Shown: positions 18,705 to 29,466, counted from the first letter of the stretch. The stretch is 64,000 nucleotides of DNA from Desulfobulbus oligotrophicus (GCF_016446285.1 NZ_CP054140.1:1779501-1843500), one strand, 5' to 3'. The notes: generated by a model not told the origin, from the letters alone. Numbers and translations: made by a program.

Positions 18705-19017
18705 GGACCTTGTAACAGGGGAACAAAGATAGTGTACCCCGGGTCTGATAGGGGCTGGAACAACAGAAGAGGTGAGAACCTGTTTTGTCTTTATCATAGA
18801 CAGCTCCTGTTAACAGAGCGGTACCTTGTTTATGGCCGGATAGAGTCGCCCGGGGTATTGGCGGTTATCTATCGTACAGCGGTTTATGGCTGACTCCACT
18901 GCTCTGCACACACAAGACCACCGGCACTTTTCTGACCGGAACGGTAATTTCCCTGAACAACAGGTCGATCTACCGGAACATCATCCATACTTTTTATTTC
19001 AAAACCAGCAACAGGTC
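18705..19017. other. Intergenic stretch upstream of the yceH-like gene
   Basis: About 310 bp. The yceH frame is open back to 18886, but that N-terminal extension is His/Gln-rich and not family-like. No promoter or terminator can be called with confidence. Confidence 0.35.
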
Positions 19018-19665
19018 ATGAGCACTCATCTTACTATTCTTGAAGTTCGTGTTTTGGGCAGCCTGATAGAGAAGGAACTGGCCACCCCGGAATACTACCC
19101 TCTTTCACTCAACGCCTTGCGCAATGCCTGTAATCAGAAGAGTAACCGGTTGCCGGTTATGAATGCAGATGAACAGTCGGTGCTTGAGACGGTGCAGGCT
19201 CTGAAGGAACAGCGTATTGTCTATCAAAGTGATGCCGGCAGAGTACCAAAATTCTGGCAGGCCTTTACTAAGGATCATGATCTTGACAACAGAGATGCCG
19301 CCCTGTTGAGTGCGCTTCTTCTGCGCGGACCGCAGACACCGGGTGAGCTGCGTTCCCGCACGGTTTCACTCCACCCTTTTGAAAGCCTGGAGGAGGTGGC
19401 TGCCGCTCTGGAACATCTGCAGGCTCTGGAGTTAGTGGCGCAGGTACCACGCCGGCCCGGTCAGAAAGAACAACGCTATGTTCACCTGCTTGCTGCCGAA
19501 GCATCGCCTGTGGACTTGCAACAGACCGAAGTGGTGCAGGTGGAGCATGCAGCCCTGCAGATGGATAAACGCCTGGCAATGTTGGAAGAAAATGTCACTC
19601 TTTTGCAGGAGGTACTTGAAGAGCTGCGGAAAGATATACGTTCTCTCCAGCAGAACCGGATCTAG
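19018..19665 (+). CDS. YceH-like UPF0502 (DUF480) winged-helix protein
   Basis: A 215-residue protein matching the DUF480 family: the N-terminus TILEVRVLGSLIEKELATPE, then YPLSLNALRNACNQKSNR, and the mid region LRGPQTPGELRSRT with HPFESLEEV. Structures of family members show tandem winged helices; the function is uncertain. The C-terminal 35 residues form a coiled-coil-like helix (LEENVTLLQEVLEELRK). It precedes the pxp operon by 43 bp on the same strand and may be read together with it. Confidence 0.88.
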   Translation: MSTHLTILEVRVLGSLIEKELATPEYYPLSLNALRNACNQKSNRLPVMNADEQSVLETVQALKEQRIVYQSDAGRVPKFWQAFTKDHDLDNRDAALLSALLLRGPQTPGELRSRTVSLHPFESLEEVAAALEHLQALELVAQVPRRPGQKEQRYVHLLAAEASPVDLQQTEVVQVEHAALQMDKRLAMLEENVTLLQEVLEELRKDIRSLQQNRI

Positions 19666-19708
19666 GAGCGGTCTTGCGGATCTCGCTTTTGTTCAGATAA
19701 GGTGGTGC

Positions 19709-20470
19709 ATGCACGTTGATATGAACTGTGACATGGGCGAGGGTTACGGCGCCTATACACTGGGCAAAGACAGCGAGATCATAGGTCTGATCTCATCAGT
19801 GAACATTGCCTGCGGTTTTCACGCCGGCGACCCGCAGGTGATGGCCGGAACAGTCAGGCTTGCCCGGGACCACGGTGTTGCCGTGGGGGCTCACCCGGGT
19901 TTTCCGGATCTCCTGGGATTTGGTCGTCGGAATTTAGCCTGCAGCCCTGAGGAGATTGATGCGTACCTGACCTATCAGATCGGTGCACTGCAGGCGTTTT
20001 GTACAGCTCATCAGTGTCGATTGCACCATGTCAAACCACATGGTGCCCTCTACAATATGGCAGTGGGCAATGAGGCGTTGGTACGAGCCATGGCCAAAAC
20101 CATTGCCCGCCTTGATGCGGGTTTACGTCTGGTGCTGCTGAGTGGCAGTGATAATACCCGCATGGCCGCTCTTACTGAAGCCGAGGGAGTGACAGCGGTT
20201 TTTGAGGCCTTTCCGGATCGGGGGTATACTGCCGAGGGCACCCTTGTACCACGCCGACACCCTGCTGCAGTGCTGCATGACCCTGAACAGGTGGCGGCAC
20301 GGGCAGTGCGCATGGTCACCGCAGGGGCGGTGCAGACCATTGACGGAACCGAGATTTCCCTGAGCGCACAGACACTCTGTGTGCACGGTGACAACCCGAA
20401 CAGTGTGCAGATTGCACAGGCCATGCGGCAGCACCTGGAAGCGGCCGGGGTGAGCATACGTTCAATGTGA
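19709..20470 (+). CDS. pxpA: 5-oxoprolinase subunit A (LamB/YcsF family)
   Basis: A 253-residue protein that begins MHVDMNCDMGEGYGAY, with the family motifs NIACGFHAGDP, GAHPGFPD, LHHVKPHGALYN and, near the end, LCVHGDNP. PxpA acts with PxpB and PxpC in ATP-dependent opening of 5-oxoproline to glutamate. The frame reaches far upstream into yceH, but the family N-terminus fixes the start at the ATG at 19709. The next gene starts 6 bp after the stop. Confidence 0.93.
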   Translation: MHVDMNCDMGEGYGAYTLGKDSEIIGLISSVNIACGFHAGDPQVMAGTVRLARDHGVAVGAHPGFPDLLGFGRRNLACSPEEIDAYLTYQIGALQAFCTAHQCRLHHVKPHGALYNMAVGNEALVRAMAKTIARLDAGLRLVLLSGSDNTRMAALTEAEGVTAVFEAFPDRGYTAEGTLVPRRHPAAVLHDPEQVAARAVRMVTAGAVQTIDGTEISLSAQTLCVHGDNPNSVQIAQAMRQHLEAAGVSIRSM

Positions 20471-20476
20471 TTTTGC

Positions 20477-21169
20477 ATGGAAGCACTCCAGGTACGCGTG
20501 AGCGGCGATCGCCTGCTGATCGTTGAGCTCGGCAAGGGTATCGATCCGGTATGTAATGACCGGGTGCATCGCCTGGCCGCCCTGCTTACCGCTGCGCAAC
20601 ACCCGGCTGTTGAAGCGGTGGTTCCTTCCTACTGCACGTTGGCACTGTACTATGATCCGGAAAAGATCACCTGGCACGCCCTGATTGACCTGCTCAGACG
20701 GTGTGCGAGGCGGCTGGAAACAGAACCTGTACCGCAAGCGCACGTTGTTGAGATCCCGGTTTGTTACGGGGGCGTGTTCGGGCCGGATCTTGAGGCAGTT
20801 GCCGTTCTGGCCGGTCTTGAGGTGGAAGAGGTGATCCGTCTGCACTGTGCAGGGTACTATCGTATCTATGCGATCGGATTTACACCGGGTTTTTGCTATC
20901 TGGGTGGGCTTGATCCCCGCATTCATACTCCCCGTCTGAAGACCCCCCGAGTGCTGGTCCCCGCCGGTTCCGTCGGTATTGCAGGTGGACAGACCGGTGT
21001 GTACCCACTGGCCGGGCCCGGCGGCTGGCAGTTGATCGGCCGCACACCGCGGCGGCTTTTTACACCGGACAGATCACCGCCTGTGCCCTATCAACCGGGG
21101 GATACGATCTGCTTCCGACCGATCTCTGCAGAGCAGTTTGCCCGACTTGGCGGGGAGGAGCAGGGGTGA
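20477..21169 (+). CDS. pxpB: 5-oxoprolinase subunit B (KipI / carboxyltransferase domain, subdomain C/D)
   Basis: A 230-residue protein with the family landmarks LLIVELGKGID, EIPVCYGGVFGPDL, and AIGFTPGFCYLGGLDPR, followed by PRVLVPAGSVGIAGGQTGVY and PLAGPGGWQLIGRTP. It pairs with PxpC to form the second half of the 5-oxoprolinase. It begins 6 bp after pxpA and its stop overlaps the GTG start of pxpC by 4 bases, so the three genes form one translationally coupled operon. Confidence 0.93.
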   Translation: MEALQVRVSGDRLLIVELGKGIDPVCNDRVHRLAALLTAAQHPAVEAVVPSYCTLALYYDPEKITWHALIDLLRRCARRLETEPVPQAHVVEIPVCYGGVFGPDLEAVAVLAGLEVEEVIRLHCAGYYRIYAIGFTPGFCYLGGLDPRIHTPRLKTPRVLVPAGSVGIAGGQTGVYPLAGPGGWQLIGRTPRRLFTPDRSPPVPYQPGDTICFRPISAEQFARLGGEEQG

Positions 21170-22131
21170 GACCGGCAATGCGCGTGGTTCGGGCCGGGCT
21201 GGCCGCAACGGTGCAGGATCTGGGACGACCGCAACTAAGACATTTCGGGGTGCCGGTTGCCGGGGCGCTGGACGACTATGCCCACCGGATGGCGAACTGG
21301 CTGGTGGGGAACAGGGCTGAGTCAGCCACCCTGGAGATACCACTGCTGGGTCCGGGGTTCGAGATGCTGGTTGAGGCGGATATCGCCCTGTGCGGCGCAC
21401 GGATGGAGTTGCGGATCAACGGGATACTGCAGCGGCAGTGGCAGACCATCCGGGTTCGGGCCGGTGATTTTCTTGATCTGGGCGGGGTTGTTGACGGGTG
21501 TCGGTCGTACCTGGCTGTTACCGGTGGTTTTGCTGTTGAGCCGGTGATGGGCAGCCGGTCAACCTATCTCGGCGGCCGTTTGGGCGGCCTGCACGGTCGT
21601 GTTATCCGGGTTGATGACATCCTGCCCCAGAAAGCCGGGCCGCTGCTTTCCCGGAGCCGACGTCTCCCCTGGGAACCGATCTATCCACAGACAGCAGTCC
21701 TGCGGGCCATTGCCGGGCCGCACGATCATTGGTTTCAGGAACATGGTGCGGATTTCTGGGGTACACCTTTTGCTGTCAGTTCGCAGAGCAACCGGATGGG
21801 CTACCGTTTACTGGGCCCGGCCGTGGTGCGTGACAGCGATGCACCGGCAGGCATTGTGTCGGAACCGGTCATTGCCGGTAATGTTCAGGTACCGGCCGAT
21901 GGCCAGCCGATTATCGTGCTCAACGAACAGACCATGGGCGGATACACTTGTATTGCCACTGTTATCTCCGCTGACCTTTGGCGGATAGCCCAGGTCAGGC
22001 CCGGCGACACCGTGGTCTTTGTGCAGGTGTCGCTTGCCCGGGGACAGGATATCAGCCGACAATGGCGGGTCTTTCTTGAAGATTGCCGGCAGCTGTTGAC
22101 CGGTGATGGCTCCTGTGTGGCGGCTTTTTGA
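21166..22131 (+). CDS. pxpC: 5-oxoprolinase subunit C (KipA, biotin-dependent carboxyltransferase family)
   Basis: A 321-residue protein: VVRAGLAATVQDLGRPQLRH near the start, GVPVAGALDDYAHR, YLAVTGGFAVEPVMGSRSTY, and RMGYRLLGP, all characteristic of PxpC/KipA. The start is a GTG at 21166 inside the 4-bp overlap GTGA with pxpB. The second half carries SEPVIAGNVQVPADGQPI and EQTMGGYTCIATVI as usual. No regulator of the kip type lies next to the operon. Confidence 0.93.
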   Translation: MRPAMRVVRAGLAATVQDLGRPQLRHFGVPVAGALDDYAHRMANWLVGNRAESATLEIPLLGPGFEMLVEADIALCGARMELRINGILQRQWQTIRVRAGDFLDLGGVVDGCRSYLAVTGGFAVEPVMGSRSTYLGGRLGGLHGRVIRVDDILPQKAGPLLSRSRRLPWEPIYPQTAVLRAIAGPHDHWFQEHGADFWGTPFAVSSQSNRMGYRLLGPAVVRDSDAPAGIVSEPVIAGNVQVPADGQPIIVLNEQTMGGYTCIATVISADLWRIAQVRPGDTVVFVQVSLARGQDISRQWRVFLEDCRQLLTGDGSCVAAF

Positions 22132-22133
22132 TG

Positions 22134-22162
22134 TTGACAAGTCCGGTGGCAGGGCATATCAG
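22134..22162 (+). promoter_or_regulatory. Putative sigma-70 promoter before hisD
   Basis: A perfect -35 hexamer TTGACA at 22134-22139, a 17-nt spacer and TATCAG at 22157-22162 (four of six to TATAAT). It lies 115 bp upstream of hisD, in the gap after pxpC. Confidence 0.35.
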
Positions 22163-22276
22163 GCTGTCTTTACTGGTCGTCTTTCCATAAAACACAAACG
22201 AACAGGTTGAGGAAAGGCCTACCCGCGCCGATCGTTCCCCACAAGGTTCTGTCGTTTTTTACATGAGGTACATTTT

Positions 22277-23587
22277 ATGATATCACCCGTTCTTCTGAAG
22301 ACCGCAGAAGGTCGTCAGGTTGCGCTGAAGGTCTGTAACCGGTTCAGTGAGGATACCGACGATGGCTGCCAACAGACAGTTGCTGACATACTCACCAGGG
22401 TCAGGCAGGAAAAAGATGCCGCCGTCTTAGACTACTGCCGCCGGTTTGATTGTCCGACAATAGAGCTCTCGACCCTGCGTGTCAGTTCCGATGAGCTTGC
22501 CCTGGCCCGGGAGCGTGTGGATGAGGCGTTTTATCAGACACTTCGCTTTGCTGCTGAGCGGATTCGTCATTTTCATGAACGGGAGATGGAGGATTCCTGG
22601 CTGTTGACCCGGGACGACGGCACGATCACCGGGCGGCTGGTTCGACCGGTGGACTCTGCAGGTCTGTATGTACCGGGCGGCAAAGAGGGCTCGACACCGC
22701 TGGTTTCCTCGGTGCTGATGAACGGTATCCCGGCACAGATTGCCGGTGTTGCCCGTCGGGTGATGGTCACCCCGCCCGGTCGTGACGGTGGGGTGAGTCC
22801 GGCGTTACTGGTGGCAGCCCAGGAGATCGGTATTGATGAGATCTATAAGGTCGGTTCGGCCTGGGCCATCGCCGCCCTGGCCTATGGTACCGATGTTATT
22901 CCCCGCGTTGATGTGATTGTCGGTCCGGGAAATCAGTATGTGGCCGAGGCCAAGCGGCAGGTCATGGGACGGGTGCGCATTGATATGCTCGCCGGGCCCA
23001 GCGAGGTGCTCATCGTTGCCGATGAAACCGCTGATCCGGCTTTTGTTGCCGCTGATATGCTCGCTCAGGCCGAGCACGACCCGCAGGCCCTGGCCGTGGT
23101 CATCACCACAAGCCCTGCACTTGCCGAGGCGGTGGGCAGGGAGCTGGAGCGTCAGCTGCCTCTTCTGTCCAGGACTGAAATTGCCCGGACAGCCCTGATC
23201 GACCGGGGGCTGATCATGGTGGCGGACAGTATGGGCGAGGCTGTTGAGCTTGCCAATGAGATTGCCATTGAACATCTGGAGCTGCAGGTTGCTGATCCCT
23301 GGCAGTGGGTTGCTAGGATCCGCCATGCCGGTGCTGTCTTTCTCGGCTCCTGGACACCGGAAGCTGCCGGTGATTATGTTGCCGGTCCGAACCATGTACT
23401 GCCGACCATGGGGATGGCCCGGATCTCCTCGGCGCTCGGTGTGGAGACGTTTTTGAAGAAGAGCTCTCTCATCAGCTACAGCAGGGAGGCACTGCAGGCC
23501 GATGCGGTTCACATCCAAAGGCTGGCCGAGCTTGAAGGGCTGACAGCCCACGCCAATTCAGTGGTTGTTCGCCTTGAGCGAAAGTAA
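22277..23587 (+). CDS. hisD: Histidinol dehydrogenase
   Basis: A 436-residue enzyme for the last two oxidations of histidine biosynthesis. Family marks: YVPGGKEGSTPLVSSVLMN, GPGNQYVAEAKRQVMG, MLAGPSEVLI, ADMLAQAEHDPQA (the Gln and His here are zinc ligands), and the C-terminal NHVLPTMGMAR. Length is normal. ATG at 22277. It is not next to other his genes in this window; its stop overlaps rsmG, so the two are probably co-transcribed. Confidence 0.96.
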   Translation: MISPVLLKTAEGRQVALKVCNRFSEDTDDGCQQTVADILTRVRQEKDAAVLDYCRRFDCPTIELSTLRVSSDELALARERVDEAFYQTLRFAAERIRHFHEREMEDSWLLTRDDGTITGRLVRPVDSAGLYVPGGKEGSTPLVSSVLMNGIPAQIAGVARRVMVTPPGRDGGVSPALLVAAQEIGIDEIYKVGSAWAIAALAYGTDVIPRVDVIVGPGNQYVAEAKRQVMGRVRIDMLAGPSEVLIVADETADPAFVAADMLAQAEHDPQALAVVITTSPALAEAVGRELERQLPLLSRTEIARTALIDRGLIMVADSMGEAVELANEIAIEHLELQVADPWQWVARIRHAGAVFLGSWTPEAAGDYVAGPNHVLPTMGMARISSALGVETFLKKSSLISYSREALQADAVHIQRLAELEGLTAHANSVVVRLERK

Positions 23588-24230
23588 CCGGCGTCTGCTG
23601 CTGGACGGAGCCGCACAGCTGGGTATCAACCTGGAGCCGGCTGCCTGTGAGCGGCTGCAGGTATATCTGAACGAGCTTATGAAGTGGAACCAGCGGATCA
23701 ACCTGATCGCCCGCAACACCGGCGAACAACAGGCCATAGAGATTCATTTTCTTGATTCGCTGGCCCTTCTCCCTCTGCTGACCCGAACGGACGATGCGGT
23801 GCATCTGCTGGATGTGGGCAGTGGTGCCGGTTTTCCCGGGCTGGTGTTAGCCTGTGTGCTGCCGGAGGCGCACTTCACCCTGGTGGAACCACGCCAAAAA
23901 CGGGTGAGTTTTTTACGTCACCTGATCCGCCTGCTGGAGCTGCGCAATGCCGAGGTGGTTGCCGATCGGGTCGAGGCCCATGCTGCGGCCTGGCATGGAC
24001 GTTTTTCCCATGTCACCAGCCGGGCGGTGGCTGAACCGGGTGTCTTCTTACAGTTGATCCATCCCCTGGTCACACCGGCAACAGGGGTTATCCTCATGCT
24101 GGCCCGAAAGGAGCCGTTGACACGTCTGAGCGAGGCCGGTGTCAGTGGTTGGCAGATTGTTGAAACCATCCGCTTTACCCTGCCGTTTTCCGAAGCACCA
24201 CGTCTGTTGGCTGTTGTTCACTCTGGTTGA
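23565..24230 (+). CDS. rsmG: 16S rRNA (guanine-N7)-methyltransferase RsmG
   Basis: A 221-residue SAM methyltransferase that modifies G527 of 16S rRNA in family members. Motifs: LMKWNQRINLIA, DSLALLPLL, LLDVGSGAGFPGLVLA (SAM-binding loop), LVEPRQKRVSFLRHL, and SRAVAEP. There is no ATG; candidates are TTG at 23565 and TTG at 23574 (LSESNRR), both within the end of hisD. The overlap of about 14-23 bp suggests translational coupling. Confidence 0.93.
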   Translation: MFALSESNRRLLLDGAAQLGINLEPAACERLQVYLNELMKWNQRINLIARNTGEQQAIEIHFLDSLALLPLLTRTDDAVHLLDVGSGAGFPGLVLACVLPEAHFTLVEPRQKRVSFLRHLIRLLELRNAEVVADRVEAHAAAWHGRFSHVTSRAVAEPGVFLQLIHPLVTPATGVILMLARKEPLTRLSEAGVSGWQIVETIRFTLPFSEAPRLLAVVHSG

Positions 24231-24341
24231 GCGTGCAGCCGGACGAAGCCAAACACGAAACACAATGGCTGAGCAGAGCCGGCAGGCAGCCAGGCGGCTG
24301 TTTTTCTGCGTGTACTTCGTTCACCGGTTAGTTTGTCAAGG

Positions 24342-24371
24342 TTGACACCAGGGATGGCAATCTGGTAGAAA
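24342..24371 (+). promoter_or_regulatory. Putative sigma-70 promoter before leuB
   Basis: TTGACA at 24342-24347, an 18-nt spacer and TAGAAA at 24366-24371, about 55 bp upstream of the leuB start. The -35 is perfect and the -10 matches four of six positions. Confidence 0.4.
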
Positions 24372-24397
24372 TTGGTTTCTTTTCCATGAAATTTTAA

Positions 24398-25510
<1,113 letters not shown>

Positions 25511-25532
25511 CTGTTCCATATGGAGGTGGGGT

Positions 25533-26453
25533 GTGGTGCAACGAGAAAATATAGTTCTCATTTCCAACCGTTCGGCAGCCGACATGGCTGTCAAAGTCAG
25601 TCTGGAGCTGGGGGTGCCGGTGACGCAGATGGACGTCCGCACCTTTGCCGACGGTGAGCTGTACCATGCCTTTCCCTGTGATATCGCTGGTTGTGATCTG
25701 GTGATCATTGCCAACACAGAAGACGACAGCGCCCACCAGGAACTGATCGATCTGATTGCCGGTGCCCGCTACTGGAATGCCCGGTCGGTCAATGTCGTCA
25801 TTCCCTACCTGGGGTATTCAACCATGGAGCGGGCCAAACCCGAATCTGGTGAAATTCCCAAAGGTATCACCCGGACCCGGCAGATTTTCCGGGCACGGCC
25901 GGATTATGTCGCCTTTCTCGATCTCCATTCAGAGTCGGTCATGCACGCCCACACCGGCGAGGTTCGCACCCGCCACCTCTGGACAGAGCAGGTGGCAGCG
26001 GCAAAGATCCGGCGGATGGAGCTGACCGATATTGTTCTGGTCTCACCAGACTACGGTTTCTCCAAGAGGGTGGCACGGTTGGCCGGCCTGCTTGACTGTC
26101 CGCATACTGCTGCCAACAAGGATCGGTACGACATTGACAAGACCATTGTCGGTCAGCTCTCCGGAGCGGTAAAGGGGCGTCATGCCATTATCTGTGACGA
26201 CATGATCCGAACCGGCGGTTCTATGCTGCAAACCGTGGATCGTTGTTGCGAGGCCGGTGCGGTGAGTGTCATGATGATGGCCACCCATCTGATTCTGGCC
26301 GGTGATGCCCGCGAGCGATTTGTTGACAGGGGGATCAGCTGCATCATCGGCGCCGATACCTATCCGGGACGAACAAGCGACGATCTGCTCCGAGTGTATT
26401 CAGTGGCTCCGGTCATTGCCGATGAGTTGAAAAGGTATTTCCGCCTGCACTGA
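25533..26453 (+). CDS. PRPP-synthetase-like phosphoribosyl protein, atypical
   Basis: A 306-residue protein with the two-domain PRPP-synthetase layout. The PRPP-binding loop is present as ICDDMIRTGGSM (about residue 226) and the VVIPYLGYS segment corresponds to the usual VIPYFGYA. The catalytic ARQDR stretch is replaced by TMERAKPESGEIPKG, as in divergent homologues, and the DLHSE motif replaces DLHA. It therefore may be a true ribose-phosphate diphosphokinase of a less common class or a relative with another role. The start is GTG at 25533 behind GGAGG. It is followed after 38 bp by asd. Confidence 0.82.
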   Translation: MVQRENIVLISNRSAADMAVKVSLELGVPVTQMDVRTFADGELYHAFPCDIAGCDLVIIANTEDDSAHQELIDLIAGARYWNARSVNVVIPYLGYSTMERAKPESGEIPKGITRTRQIFRARPDYVAFLDLHSESVMHAHTGEVRTRHLWTEQVAAAKIRRMELTDIVLVSPDYGFSKRVARLAGLLDCPHTAANKDRYDIDKTIVGQLSGAVKGRHAIICDDMIRTGGSMLQTVDRCCEAGAVSVMMMATHLILAGDARERFVDRGISCIIGADTYPGRTSDDLLRVYSVAPVIADELKRYFRLH

Positions 26454-26491
26454 GTCAGGTATAACACGATGAACAACAGCAAAAGGAAGCT

Positions 26492-27610
26492 ATGAAAAAA
26501 GTAGGTATTGTTGGATGGCGCGGCATGGTCGGCTCGGTGCTCATGGAGCGAATGCGGCAGGAAGGGGATTTTCAGGGGTATACACCCTGTTTTTTCTCCA
26601 CCTCCCAGGCGGGACAGGCTGGTCCTGAGGTCAACGGGACGGTGTATGAGTTGCTTGACGGCACCAACGTTGCCCTGCTGGCTGATATGGACATTGTTGT
26701 TTCCTGTCAGGGCGGGAGCTACACCGGCGAGGTGTATCCGCAACTGATGGCCGCGGGGTGGTCCGGTTATTGGATCGATGCGGCCTCCAAGTTGCGTATG
26801 GATGATGATGCGATCATTGTTCTTGATCCGGTCAACCGTCAGCTCATTGACGAGGGATTGGCCCGGGGAATCAAAAAGTATATCGGCGGTAACTGTACGG
26901 TCTCACTTATGCTGATGGCCCTGGGAGGCCTGTTTGAGCAGGGTTGGGTGGAGTGGATCAGCAGCCAGACGTACCAGGCCGCCTCCGGTGCCGGTGCCAA
27001 AAACATGCGGGAGCTGGTCAGTCAGATGCGGCTTGTCGGTGAAAATGCGGAAAACCTGCTCGATGATCCGGCCGCCGCAATTCTTGATCTTGACCGGAAC
27101 GTGGTCGAAACATTACGGAACCCGATATTTCCGGTGAGCAACTTCGGAGCACCGCTGGCCGGCAGTCTTATTCCCTGGATCGATACAGCCATGGAGAACG
27201 GGCAGACCCGGGAAGAGTGGAAGGGTGGGGCTGAGAGCAACAAGATCCTCGGCCTTGCTCCAGGAGAAATTCCAGTGGATGGCTGCTGTGTGCGTGTCGG
27301 TGCCATGCGCTGTCACAGTCAGGCCTTTACCATCAAGCTGAAGAAAGACGTGCCGCTGGCGGAAGTTGAGCAGGCTGTTGCCGAGCACAACCAGTGGGTG
27401 TACCTGGTGGAGAACACAAGGGAGCAGACCCTGAGGGAGTTGACACCGGCCCGGGTCACCGGTACTCTTGATATACCGGTCGGTCGTCTGCGTAAGATGA
27501 ACCTTGGCACCAAGTATGTCAGCGCCTTTACCGTGGGTGATCAGTTACTTTGGGGAGCTGCTGAACCGGTGCGACGGATGCTGAAGATTGTTCTGGAATA
27601 TCTGGGGTAG
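26492..27610 (+). CDS. asd: Aspartate-semialdehyde dehydrogenase
   Basis: A 372-residue enzyme of the longer, proteobacterial type. N-terminal NADP site [16 protein letters not shown]; the catalytic Cys lies in [11 protein letters not shown] (about 135); then [11 protein letters not shown] and the late [14 protein letters not shown]. It provides aspartate semialdehyde for lysine, threonine, methionine and cell-wall precursors. ATG at 26492 follows an AGGAAG site. The transcript ends at the strong terminator 50 bp downstream. Confidence 0.96.
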   Translation: MKKVGIVGWRGMVGSVLMERMRQEGDFQGYTPCFFSTSQAGQAGPEVNGTVYELLDGTNVALLADMDIVVSCQGGSYTGEVYPQLMAAGWSGYWIDAASKLRMDDDAIIVLDPVNRQLIDEGLARGIKKYIGGNCTVSLMLMALGGLFEQGWVEWISSQTYQAASGAGAKNMRELVSQMRLVGENAENLLDDPAAAILDLDRNVVETLRNPIFPVSNFGAPLAGSLIPWIDTAMENGQTREEWKGGAESNKILGLAPGEIPVDGCCVRVGAMRCHSQAFTIKLKKDVPLAEVEQAVAEHNQWVYLVENTREQTLRELTPARVTGTLDIPVGRLRKMNLGTKYVSAFTVGDQLLWGAAEPVRRMLKIVLEYLG

Positions 27611-27663
27611 GCCGATACCTGACAGGTGTTGCTGCACTTTTTTTCGCGGTCTGCTGTAAGTCT

Positions 27664-27697
27664 AAAAAGTCGTTTCCATCGGAAACGACTTTTTTTG
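27664..27697. terminator. Bidirectional intrinsic terminator between asd and the Cache-like gene
   Basis: A 14-bp perfect stem (AAAAAGTCGTTTCC / GGAAACGACTTTTT, loop ATC) with a run of T on the plus strand and of A on the other, so it can stop both convergent transcripts. Confidence 0.9.
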
Positions 27698-27752
27698 TTG
27701 GGGCTGTCTGACCAACACCTGGAACAAGCGAGGCATGAAGTCCGGGGCAAAG

Positions 27753-28325
27753 TTATCTGATGTCGAGTTCGGCCATGGCCTCCTGATCGCCGTTATAGAT
27801 GCCGCAGCCTATGACAACCTCGGTGCCATTGGCCATGGTGCATCTTTTGACATAAGAGACCTTGCGGGTAAGATTTTTTGTGCCGGGAATCGGCCAGTAG
27901 TAATCCACCCAGCCGTGGCCGATCTCATTGGCAATGGTGTTCATCACCGCAAAAAAGGGTTTACCCTTTTCGTCCCTCAGATCGATAAAGTCATTGCCCT
28001 CCATCTTGTACTTGATGGGATGCATCAGCATCTTTGCATCCTGCAGCCTGTGAATCCAGATATATGTCCCTTCAAAGATAAATGGACTGTCTTTGCCCTT
28101 GAATTTAGGGAAGATCGCCGGGCCCTCCTTTTCCAGGAGTGCACAGGCCTCCTCCACCTTGGTGATAATGGTTGCCGGTGAGGTCGGGGTTTCTTTGGCC
28201 GTTGTCCTGATATAGGCCTCAGACTCTGCAGCAAGTTCTTTGGAGCTGAGTTGTGCTCCGCCCGGAATAACGGTCAGGAAGAGTATGAAGAGAGTACAGC
28301 TTAGCTTGGCCGGAAAATACTTCAC
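27753..28325 (-). CDS. Secreted Cache-like sensory-domain protein
   Basis: About 190 residues, with a signal peptide (VKYFPAKLSCTLFILFLTVI followed by GGAQ). The mature part contains ATIITKVEEACALLEKEGPA, FEGTYIWIHRL, and DEKGKPFFAVMNTIANEIGHGWVDYYWP, which resembles single-Cache (sCache_2) ligand-binding domains of periplasmic sensors. It stands alone, without a fused signalling domain. A GTG at 28325 with GGAGG five nt upstream is preferred; ATG at 28343 or 28337 are alternatives. It converges on asd across the terminator. Confidence 0.75.
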   Translation of the reverse strand: MKYFPAKLSCTLFILFLTVIPGGAQLSSKELAAESEAYIRTTAKETPTSPATIITKVEEACALLEKEGPAIFPKFKGKDSPFIFEGTYIWIHRLQDAKMLMHPIKYKMEGNDFIDLRDEKGKPFFAVMNTIANEIGHGWVDYYWPIPGTKNLTRKVSYVKRCTMANGTEVVIGCGIYNGDQEAMAELDIR

Positions 28326-28581
28326 ATCAACCTCCATGAACAAAAAGTCGACAGAAAACGACTTCTGCGTTGCGCCTCAAACAGCAGTATTCTGTTATTG
28401 CTGAACAGTTCAGTCGACAAGTAGAAGCCTGATTGCCTTATGCACTGTCTGATCATTCGTAGACAGCTCTATTCATAGATACAAAAGACGAGCAGTTGCG
28501 TCAAGAAAGCTTAAAGGGCTGCACCACTGGTGGGGGAATGATCCGTGTAAAAGCATGGCTCCATTAGCCCGCACCATGCTT

Positions 28582-29466
28582 TTAATCGCAATACCGGCGG
28601 ACAAGATCACCATAGGCGTCAGTACGGCGATCCCGGAAATAGGGCCAGATACGGCGAACCTGCTCACTGCGTTGCAGATCAAGATCTGCCGTCAGTACCT
28701 GTTCCTGATCTGTTGCAGCCACGGCCAGCAGTTCGCCCTGGCAACCGGCCACAAAACTGTTTCCCCAGAACTGAGCACCGGCTCCGGCACCGGAGGGATC
28801 AGCCTCAAAGCCGACCCGGTTGACACTTACCACCGGAATGGAGTTGGCAACGGCGTGGCTGCGTTGAACTGTCACCCAGGCATCCCGCTGTCGGTTCTGC
28901 TCTGTTGCCGAATCGTTGGGATCATAGCCGATGGCTGTGGGATAGATGAGGAGTTCTGCACCGGCCATGGCCATGAGCCGGGCCGCTTCCGGAAACCACT
29001 GGTCCCAGCAGATCAACACACCCAGGCAGCCCAGGGAGGTGGTGATGGGGGTAAAGCCGAGGTCACCCGGGGTGAAGTAGAATTTTTCGTAGTATCCGGG
29101 GTCATCGGGGATGTGCATTTTGCGGTATCTGCCGGCCACACTGCCGTCAGTCTCCAGTACCACCGCGGTATTGTGATACAGGCCGGGTGCACGGCGTTCA
29201 AAAAGCGAGGTGACAATCACCACCCCGAGTTCTCTGGCCGCAGCACCAAATCGGGTGGTGCTCGGTCCGGGGATGGGTTCGGCCAGGTCAAAACAGCTGG
29301 TCTCTTCAGTCTGACAGAAGTAGTGGCTTGTGTGCAGCTCCGGCAGTACGATCAGCTGTGCTCCCTGGGCAGCTGCCTCGTGAATGCCCTGCAGGGAACG
29401 GGCGATGTTTGCCTCACAGTCTGTGGTGCAGCGATGCTGGACTATACCTAAACGAACGGTTTTCAT
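28582..29466 (-). CDS. aguB: N-carbamoylputrescine amidase
   Basis: A 294-residue nitrilase-superfamily enzyme. The catalytic triad is visible: Glu43 (LPELHTSHYF), Lys116 (RKMHIPDDP) and Cys153 (LICWDQWFPEA). It converts N-carbamoylputrescine to putrescine, CO2 and ammonia. Its ATG overlaps the end of aguA by 4 bp, and the two genes make a complete agmatine-to-putrescine route. Length and motifs are typical of the AguB subfamily. Confidence 0.95.
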   Translation of the reverse strand: MKTVRLGIVQHRCTTDCEANIARSLQGIHEAAAQGAQLIVLPELHTSHYFCQTEETSCFDLAEPIPGPSTTRFGAAARELGVVIVTSLFERRAPGLYHNTAVVLETDGSVAGRYRKMHIPDDPGYYEKFYFTPGDLGFTPITTSLGCLGVLICWDQWFPEAARLMAMAGAELLIYPTAIGYDPNDSATEQNRQRDAWVTVQRSHAVANSIPVVSVNRVGFEADPSGAGAGAQFWGNSFVAGCQGELLAVAATDQEQVLTADLDLQRSEQVRRIWPYFRDRRTDAYGDLVRRYCD

